25,696 nt of DNA, taken from Actinobacteria bacterium UBA3028. Lineage in GTDB: Bacteria > Actinomycetota > Actinomycetes > Nanopelagicales > Nanopelagicaceae. A program made the position numbers and the translations under genes. The notes beneath the pieces were generated by a model. That model made no database searches, was not told where the DNA came from, and saw only the letters and a list, made by a program, of their open reading frames with translations. Below are positions 20,616 to 25,696 of this stretch, in pieces. The DNA lies in assembly GCA_002367715.1 (NCBI GenBank), contig DFDL01000054.1, forward strand, positions 1-25,696, in the 5' to 3' direction. Positions within the stretch are counted from its first letter, which is position 1; every line of letters begins with the position of its first letter.

Positions 20616-20967
20616 CGAGTTCTTGTACTCACTATTTCTCTTTATCGATAATGAGATTAAAGATGAGGGCCGTGTTCAAAGCATTGAATTACACTTCCAG
20701 CACTGTCCACCTTGCTTAACTGAGATGGAGCGCGAGCGCGAGATACTCGTTCAGATGAAGGAGCTACTGGTCAAAGAATGCCAAGAGGCGGCGCCAGAGA
20801 ATTTAAATGATCGAATTGCGCAGCAGACTGCTCTGCTCGCTTCACAGATGTATAGCCCAACTCAAACAATCACCGAATATCGCCGCACTGAAACTACGAT
20901 AAATGGCGAAACACATATCGAAATTGAAACTTCCCATGAAATTAGGCGTGAATTCCCGCTAAGTTAG
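20605..20967 (+). CDS. rsrA: Zinc-binding redox anti-sigma factor RsrA/RshA-like
   Basis: 120 residues with the ZAS signature H30-x3-C34-x2-C37 (HFQHCPPC) and C3 near the N-terminus, corresponding to the C11/H37/C41/C44 set of RsrA. In the family, oxidation forms a disulphide, zinc is lost and SigR is freed. The C-terminal 50 residues, rich in Thr, Glu and Ile, are a longer tail than I expect for RsrA and are unrecognised. The 11-nt overlap with sigR suggests coupled translation and fixed stoichiometry. Confidence 0.9.
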   Translation: MECNEFLYSLFLFIDNEIKDEGRVQSIELHFQHCPPCLTEMEREREILVQMKELLVKECQEAAPENLNDRIAQQTALLASQMYSPTQTITEYRRTETTINGETHIEIETSHEIRREFPLS

Positions 20968-20972
20968 CGGTT

Positions 20973-21374
20973 ATGAATCTAGAGGTAGTGCGAGGTGCAA
21001 TTGGAATGGCCGCGCTTACTGTCAGGCCAGCAGACACCTCGGTTGCACAAGCTCTAAACGATCTACCAATCTTGGCTACACCTACCCTAGTAAATATCTT
21101 TGAAGGGGCATGTTCTGCAGCGCTAGCTGAACATCTAGGAGCTGGGCAAACATCAGTCACATCAGAGTTTGCAATATCTATACATGCCGCAGTTGGTGTT
21201 GGAGCCGAGATTAGAGCGCATGCCACATGTGTTGAAATAACAGATCAGATCTGCAAATTTAGCGTTGAAGTTCACCAATCAAATAGGTTAATCGCATCTG
21301 GAACTATCGATCGCAAGATAGTTGATCGACTCTCATTTGCTGCTCGTGTTGCAGCCGAATCAATCTCAAGGTAA
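20973..21374 (+). CDS. Hotdog-fold thioesterase (fluoroacetyl-CoA thioesterase-like)
   Basis: 133 residues matching the FlK-like thioesterase pattern: TVRPADTSVAQAL, VLATP-like ILATPTLVNIFEGACSAALAEHL (catalytic Thr/Glu region), a TSVTSEFAISIHAAVGVGAEIRAHATC strand pair (His candidate) and SGTIDRKIVDRLSF. It probably hydrolyses an acyl-CoA; the substrate is unknown. It follows rsrA by 5 nt, so it is likely in the SigR operon. No strong ribosome site precedes ATG 20973; ATG 21006 is an alternative, but the N-terminal VRGAIGMAALTV segment fits the family. Confidence 0.78.
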   Translation: MNLEVVRGAIGMAALTVRPADTSVAQALNDLPILATPTLVNIFEGACSAALAEHLGAGQTSVTSEFAISIHAAVGVGAEIRAHATCVEITDQICKFSVEVHQSNRLIASGTIDRKIVDRLSFAARVAAESISR

Positions 21375-21393
21375 TTAGAAAGTAAAGCTGCAA

Positions 21394-21426
21394 TAAAAAA
21401 GGACCTACCGATTGGCAGGCCCTTTT
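21394..21426. terminator. Bidirectional intrinsic terminator
   Basis: AAAAAGG...CCTTTTT outer stem with interrupted CCT/AGG and CC/GG inner pairs around GATT (21396-21426). A-rich on the left and T-rich on the right, so it can serve both the thioesterase gene and the convergent sodN. Confidence 0.85.
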
Positions 21427-21438
21427 TACTAAATTAGT

Positions 21439-21843
21439 TTATTTTTTGGTCGCCCAGAAAATTTCTGCAATCTCATCAATTTTTGCAATCAACTTATCTG
21501 CAACTACAACATCGTTAGATCCCTTAGTTCCACCGGCTCCGGCAAGCTTTGTGGCCTCGTTAAATAGAACATGAAGTTGTGGATAGCTTTCAAAATGAGT
21601 TGGCTTGAAATAATCGGTCCAAAGTACCCAAAGGTGGTGCTTAACTAATTCTGAGCGCTCCTCTTTGATTGCTACGGCGCGAGATTTGAAGTCATTATCG
21701 CTAGATGCCGCGTACTTCTCCATAGTGGCCTTTACTGAAAGCGCTTCGATCTTTGCTTGAGCTGGATCATAGACTCCACAAGGTAGGTCGCAGTGTGCGA
21801 ATGCAATCTGCTTTGGTGTAAAAACATTCTTAAGTTTCTTCAT
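21439..21843 (-). CDS. sodN: Nickel superoxide dismutase precursor
   Basis: 134 residues. The nickel hook HCDLPCGVY (HCDLPC at 21778-21795) starts at residue 17, after a 16-residue propeptide MKKLKNVFTPKQIAFA that must be cleaved to free His1 as a Ni ligand. The rest (DPAQAKIEALSVKATMEKY, HHLWVLWTDYFKPTHFESYPQLHVLFNEATKLAGAGG) is the typical four-helix NiSOD. ATG 21843 is chosen because AGAGGA lies 5-6 nt upstream; the frame continues upstream but without family similarity. Its maturation protease sodX is divergent, 99 bp from start to start. Expression is probably nickel- or redox-linked, but no operator was identified. Confidence 0.96.
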   Translation of the reverse strand: MKKLKNVFTPKQIAFAHCDLPCGVYDPAQAKIEALSVKATMEKYAASSDNDFKSRAVAIKEERSELVKHHLWVLWTDYFKPTHFESYPQLHVLFNEATKLAGAGGTKGSNDVVVADKLIAKIDEIAEIFWATKK

Positions 21844-21942
21844 TTGATTCCTCTGCCTTCGACTTATCTGGATTTCTCTGGATGATGGTGCGACACTACT
21901 ACGACTATGAAGCGGTTGCATTTCAATTTTCTCAAGATTTTC

Positions 21943-22278
21943 ATGGCAATAGAGCTCAAAGGAGCCTCTATGGCCCCTGCCTTAAATTCGGGAGATTGGT
22001 TGCTCTTTAAGCGAATTGATCTGCGGGCGAGTGGCCCAGGGGCTCTAGAGAAGTTGATAGGAGAGGTAGTTCTACTCCGCAGGCGATCAGAATTTGGCTC
22101 GGATATCTTGCAAGTAAAGCGCGTTATTCAATTAACTGCTGGAAATTCCCGAATCTGGGTTGAGGGCGACAGCAAGGATGAATCTACTGATTCAAGAAAT
22201 TGGGGCGCACTCGAAAGAAATGAAGTAATTGGAAGATTGCTTCTGCGCTATAAGAAAGGGAAAAAAATAGCGCGATAA
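21943..22278 (+). CDS. sodX: NiSOD maturation protease SodX (S24/S26 type)
   Basis: 111 residues from ATG 21943. KGASMAPALNSGDWLLF contains the catalytic Ser (S9) and QVKRVI the general-base Lys; WVEGDSKDESTDSRNWGAL is the conserved signal-peptidase-like box. Members encoded next to sodN remove the propeptide before the nickel hook. There is no membrane anchor, fitting a cytosolic protease. An upstream in-frame ATG at 21907 would add MKRLHFNFLKIF; the shorter form fits the family better. No clear ribosome site precedes either. It ends 2 bp from the convergent kgd stop. Confidence 0.9.
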   Translation: MAIELKGASMAPALNSGDWLLFKRIDLRASGPGALEKLIGEVVLLRRRSEFGSDILQVKRVIQLTAGNSRIWVEGDSKDESTDSRNWGALERNEVIGRLLLRYKKGKKIAR

Positions 22279-22280
22279 AA

Positions 22281-25200
22281 TTAGCGTGTAAATGCTTCCA
22301 CTAGAAGAGCCTTCTGCTCTTCTTCATGTAGATGATGTGATCCAGTAGCAGGACTTGCAGTAGCGCGACGTGAGACTCTGCGCAAGGTACGACCTTCTAA
22401 AAATTCGCTAACAGTTAGTGCGACAAATGGCCATGGGCCTTGGTTAGCTGGTTCATCTTGAACCCAGAGTAGATTTGCATTTGAGTGCTTGGCTGCAACC
22501 GCAGCAAATTCTGCAGATGGGAATGGATAGAGCTGTTCAACGCGAATTATCGCAGTTGAGCTCTCACCCAACTTTGTACGCTCTGCAACTAGGTCGTGAT
22601 AAACCTTTCCAGAACAGAAAATTACTCGAGTTGCATTTGTTACTGATTCATCATCAATCAAAGGCTTGAAAGTTCCGGTAGTGAAATCTTTTAGACCAGA
22701 CGCAGCAGCTTTTAGTCGCAACATAGATTTAGGTTCAAAGACAATTAGCGGACGACGTGCTGGATTCTTCATGTGCCAACGCAATAGATGGAAATATGAA
22801 GCAGGAGATGAAGGTTGAGCAACGGTCATATTTAATTCTGCGCATAGTGCGAGATAGCGCTCGATTCGACCTGAAGAGTGATCAGGTCCTTGTCCTTCAT
22901 AGCCATGAGGCAGCAATAGAACTAGTGAGGAACGCTCACCCCATTTCTGAAGAGCTGATGAGATAAATTCATCGATAATTGTCTGAGCACCATTTGCGAA
23001 ATCTCCAAATTGCGCCTCCCACATTACAAGGGCATTTTCACGCTCAACCGAGTACCCATACTCAAATCCCATGGCGGCATACTCTGAGAGAAGTGAATCG
23101 AAGACAAAGAATTGGTTCTCATCTGAAATTAGAGAGCGAAGTGGAGTCCACTCCTTTCCAGTGTTCTGATCGATAATTACCGAATGTCTATTACTAAACG
23201 TTCCGCGACGAACATCTTGTCCAGCAAGGCGAATTGGGTGGCCTTCAATTAACAGTGATCCCATAGCGAGTAACTCACCAGTTGCCCAATCAACAGTTCC
23301 TTCATCCAACATCTCAACGCGTTTTGCTAATTGCGGTGCAAGCTTGGCGTGTGGCACAAAACCTTCTGGTGTAGAGATCTGAGTTGCAACAATCTTACGA
23401 ATTGTGGCTTCATCGACCGCGGTATCTACAGTCGCTGGATGCGGGGCAACAGAAATTTTTAGCTTTACATCAGGCTCTGGTTCGCTGTTATGTACTGCGT
23501 TATAAACTTCATCTAGCTGAGCTTGGTAATCGCGCAGGACCTCTTCGGCTTCCTCGACATTGATATCGCCTCGACCGATTAGCGCTTCGGTGTAGAGCTT
23601 TCGAGTAGAGCGCTTTGACTCAATTAATTTATACATCATCGGTTGCGTGAAGCTTGGCTCATCGCCCTCGTTATGGCCGCGTCGGCGATAGCAAATCATG
23701 TCGATAACGACATCCTTCTTAAATTCTTGGCGATATTGATATGCAATTCTGGCAACTCGAACAACGCTCTCTGGATCATCGCCATTCACATGGAAGACCG
23801 GAGCCTGAATCATTTTTGCAACATCGGTTGCATATGTTGATGAGCGTGCGGCTTGTGGTGAAGTAGTAAAGCCAACCTGATTATTTACAATCACATGAAT
23901 CGTTCCACCAACGCGATACCCACGAAGTTGTGAGAGGCTGAGGGTTTCAGAGACAACCCCTTGGCCAGCAAAGGCTGCATCACCGTGAATTAAGATCGGC
24001 AGAACTGAGAAAGCCTCTTTTATATTTAATTTATCCTGCTTTGCCCGCGTGATTCCTTCAAGAACTGGATTAACTGCCTCAAGGTGAGATGGGTTTGCAG
24101 CAAGGTAAATCTTGGTAGTTGCACCAGATTCAGCGGTGAAAGTTCCTGCGGTTCCAAGATGGTACTTAACATCGCCAGATCCCTGCACTTGGTTATTGGC
24201 ATAATGTCCCTCAAACTCCTGGAATATCTGGCCATAAGATTTTCCGCCAATATTTGCCAGAACATTTAAGCGACCACGGTGTGGCATTCCGACACAGACC
24301 TCATCTAATCCGCTCTCTGCAGCAGAAGAGATCACGGCATCTAGAAGTGGAATTAAAGTTTCGCCACCTTCAAGCGAGAATCGCTTCTGACCAACATATT
24401 TAGTCTGCAAGAAAGTCTCAAATGCTTCTGCGCTATTTAGTTTGCGCAAGATTCGAAGTTGCTCTTCACGAGGCATTCGCGGAGCACCAACTTCAACGCG
24501 CTCTTGAATCCAGCGTCGTTCTTCCGGGCTCTCGATGTACATATATTCAACGCCGATTGTTCGGCAGTATGAGTCGCGCAGCGTTCCTAGAATTCTACGT
24601 AACTTCATAACCGGTTGATTGCCGAAGTCATATGTTGCAAATTCGCGATCAAGATCCCAGAGAGAAAGGCCATGTGTAACAACATCGAGATCCGGATGTG
24701 AGCGCTGTACATATTCGAGGGGATCAATATCAGCCATTAGGTGGCCAGTGGTGCGGTAGGCATTTATTAATTGCTGAATTCGAGCGCTCTTTCCAACTTC
24801 GCCCTCTTTGGAAAATCGCATATCGACAACCCAGCGAATTGGGACATATGGAATCCGAAGGGCTGCAAAGATTTCATCATAGAAACCATTCTCACCGAGA
24901 AGCAATTCTTGGATTCGCTTTAAGAAATCACCAGACTGTGCACCTTGAATTATTCGATGGTCATAGGTGCTAGTAAGTGTGATGGTTTTGCTAATTGCTA
25001 AATCTGCAAGAGTTACCTCATTTGCGCCCTGGAATTCAGCTGGGTAATCCATGGCTCCGACGCCAAGAATCAAGCCCTGCCCTTGCACAAGCCTTGGAAC
25101 TGAGTGAACCGTCCCGATTGTTCCTGGGTTTGTAAGTGAGACAGTGGTGCCAGCAAAATCTTCAACAGTAAGTGAGCCGCCGCGAGCTTTGCGGACAGTC

Positions 25201-25696
25201 TCTTCATATGAAGCCCAAAATTGTGCAAAATCTAAACTCTCACAACCTTTAATTGAGGGAACGAGTAGTTGTCTAGAGCCATCTGGTTTAGCTAGATCAA
25301 TTGCGATTCCAAGATTGATATGTTCTGGTTTTCCGATTGCTGGCTTGCCAGCTATTTCACCGAAGAAAGCATTCATCTCTGGCATCTGGCGAATTGCGCT
25401 GATCATTGCATAGCCAATGATGTGAGTGAAAGAAACTTTGCCACCGCGACCGCGCTTTAGGTGATTATTAATAACGGTGCGATTATCAATCATTAATTTT
25501 GCAGGTATTGCTCTAACGCTCGTAGCAGTTGGGACAGAGAGCGAAGCTTCCATGCTCTGGACAACTCTTGCACTTACGCCGCGAATTGGCTCTAAAGTTG
25601 AAGCGCTAGGAGTTGCTAAATTTGGAAGTGGCTTCACAACTAAATCTGCAGGGGTTGGTACTTCAGGTGCAGCAGGCGCAACCGGAGTTGCTTGCG
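22281..25696 (-). CDS. kgd: Multifunctional 2-oxoglutarate dehydrogenase/decarboxylase (E2-E1 fusion), N-terminus cut off
   Basis: The frame stays open to the window edge; the outermost codons form a Pro/Ala-rich linker (TPVAPAAPEVPTPADLV), so the true start lies outside and GTG 25637 is not it. First comes an E2 succinyltransferase-type domain (AKLMIDNRTVINNHLKRG, LTSTYDHRIIQGAQSGDFL) without a lipoyl domain. Then the E1 thiamine-diphosphate domains: RIQQLINAYRTTGHLMADIDPL, GMPHRGRLNVLANI, HGDAAFAGQGVVSETLSL, VNNQVGFTTSP, YRRRGHNEGDEPSFTQP, and the C-terminal LYPFP region. This is the actinobacterial Kgd/OdhA architecture of the TCA cycle (usually about 1,230 aa; about 1,138 visible). Confidence 0.96.
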   Translation of the reverse strand, partial: QATPVAPAAPEVPTPADLVVKPLPNLATPSASTLEPIRGVSARVVQSMEASLSVPTATSVRAIPAKLMIDNRTVINNHLKRGRGGKVSFTHIIGYAMISAIRQMPEMNAFFGEIAGKPAIGKPEHINLGIAIDLAKPDGSRQLLVPSIKGCESLDFAQFWASYEETVRKARGGSLTVEDFAGTTVSLTNPGTIGTVHSVPRLVQGQGLILGVGAMDYPAEFQGANEVTLADLAISKTITLTSTYDHRIIQGAQSGDFLKRIQELLLGENGFYDEIFAALRIPYVPIRWVVDMRFSKEGEVGKSARIQQLINAYRTTGHLMADIDPLEYVQRSHPDLDVVTHGLSLWDLDREFATYDFGNQPVMKLRRILGTLRDSYCRTIGVEYMYIESPEERRWIQERVEVGAPRMPREEQLRILRKLNSAEAFETFLQTKYVGQKRFSLEGGETLIPLLDAVISSAAESGLDEVCVGMPHRGRLNVLANIGGKSYGQIFQEFEGHYANNQVQGSGDVKYHLGTAGTFTAESGATTKIYLAANPSHLEAVNPVLEGITRAKQDKLNIKEAFSVLPILIHGDAAFAGQGVVSETLSLSQLRGYRVGGTIHVIVNNQVGFTTSPQAARSSTYATDVAKMIQAPVFHVNGDDPESVVRVARIAYQYRQEFKKDVVIDMICYRRRGHNEGDEPSFTQPMMYKLIESKRSTRKLYTEALIGRGDINVEEAEEVLRDYQAQLDEVYNAVHNSEPEPDVKLKISVAPHPATVDTAVDEATIRKIVATQISTPEGFVPHAKLAPQLAKRVEMLDEGTVDWATGELLAMGSLLIEGHPIRLAGQDVRRGTFSNRHSVIIDQNTGKEWTPLRSLISDENQFFVFDSLLSEYAAMGFEYGYSVERENALVMWEAQFGDFANGAQTIIDEFISSALQKWGERSSLVLLLPHGYEGQGPDHSSGRIERYLALCAELNMTVAQPSSPASYFHLLRWHMKNPARRPLIVFEPKSMLRLKAAASGLKDFTTGTFKPLIDDESVTNATRVIFCSGKVYHDLVAERTKLGESSTAIIRVEQLYPFPSAEFAAVAAKHSNANLLWVQDEPANQGPWPFVALTVSEFLEGRTLRRVSRRATASPATGSHHLHEEEQKALLVEAFTR

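Noticed and set aside
21844..21921. Longer NiSOD reading frame (MQPLHSRSSV...)
   Set aside because: The extra residues are Ser/Arg-rich upstream sequence; ATG 21843 has a good ribosome site and leaves a typical short propeptide before the nickel hook.
22475..25413. Many plus-strand ORFs of 60-90 codons opposite kgd
   Set aside because: All lie antisense to a clear, fully conserved kgd coding frame and show no family motifs or start signals.

Overview
The window is a chromosomal segment of a small-genome, low-GC actinobacterium (roughly mid-40s % G+C by eye). The gene set is actinobacterial: AdnB and UvrD2 helicases, a WhiB7-type Fe-S regulator, a DUF2342 (Rv3195-like) protein, UPF0182 (Rv3193c-like), SigR/RsrA, HisN, the fused E2-E1 2-oxoglutarate dehydrogenase Kgd, and Ni-superoxide dismutase. 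The gene order matches two blocks known from Mycobacterium and Streptomyces: Rv3201c-Rv3193c (adnB, nudC, uvrD2, whiB7, Rv3195, Rv3194c, Rv3193c) and Rv3223c-Rv3228 (sigH, SRAP, aroA, rsgA). Low G+C, short genes and tight spacing suggest a streamlined aquatic lineage such as the freshwater acI/Nanopelagicales group; this assignment is inference. No mobile element, CRISPR array or rRNA was seen.

Layout. 1-6477: DNA repair. A 5'-truncated adnB is convergent with an endonuclease/exonuclease/phosphatase-family gene, which is divergent from nudC-uvrD2. 6472-7217: the whiB7 locus, with an AT-rich promoter, a short upstream ORF carrying five copies of a 9-bp repeat, a strong intrinsic terminator in the leader, then whiB7. 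7177-9473 (minus): an orphan ThiF/cyclodehydratase-like protein, a tiny zinc-ribbon protein (DUF5679) and a YgjP-like metallopeptidase. 9474-9810: DnaA-box-like sites and a probable plus-strand structured RNA ending in a terminator. 9811-15296: DUF2342 protein, small membrane protein, Lon-like protease without a PDZ domain, UPF0182 protein. 15338-15414: initiator tRNA. 15417-19118 (minus operon): aroA-rsgA-hisN-membrane protein. 19153-21374: SRAP protein, then sigR-rsrA-thioesterase. 21439-22278: divergent sodN/sodX. 22281-25696: kgd, cut by the window edge.

How the parts fit. The window gathers genome maintenance (AdnB, UvrD2, SRAP), redox and antibiotic stress control (WhiB7, SigR/RsrA, NiSOD) and core metabolism (AroA, HisN, Kgd). 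Several genes start exactly 6 nt after a TANNNT hexamer, the signature of leaderless mRNAs. Several proteins are trimmed relative to their families: UvrD2 has no C-terminal Cys/HRDC region and the Lon-like protease has no PDZ domain. The items most worth a second look are the whiB7 leader, the unassigned structured RNA at 9678-9810, the orphan cyclodehydratase-like gene, and the membrane-anchored fragment resembling a P1B-ATPase nucleotide-binding domain.
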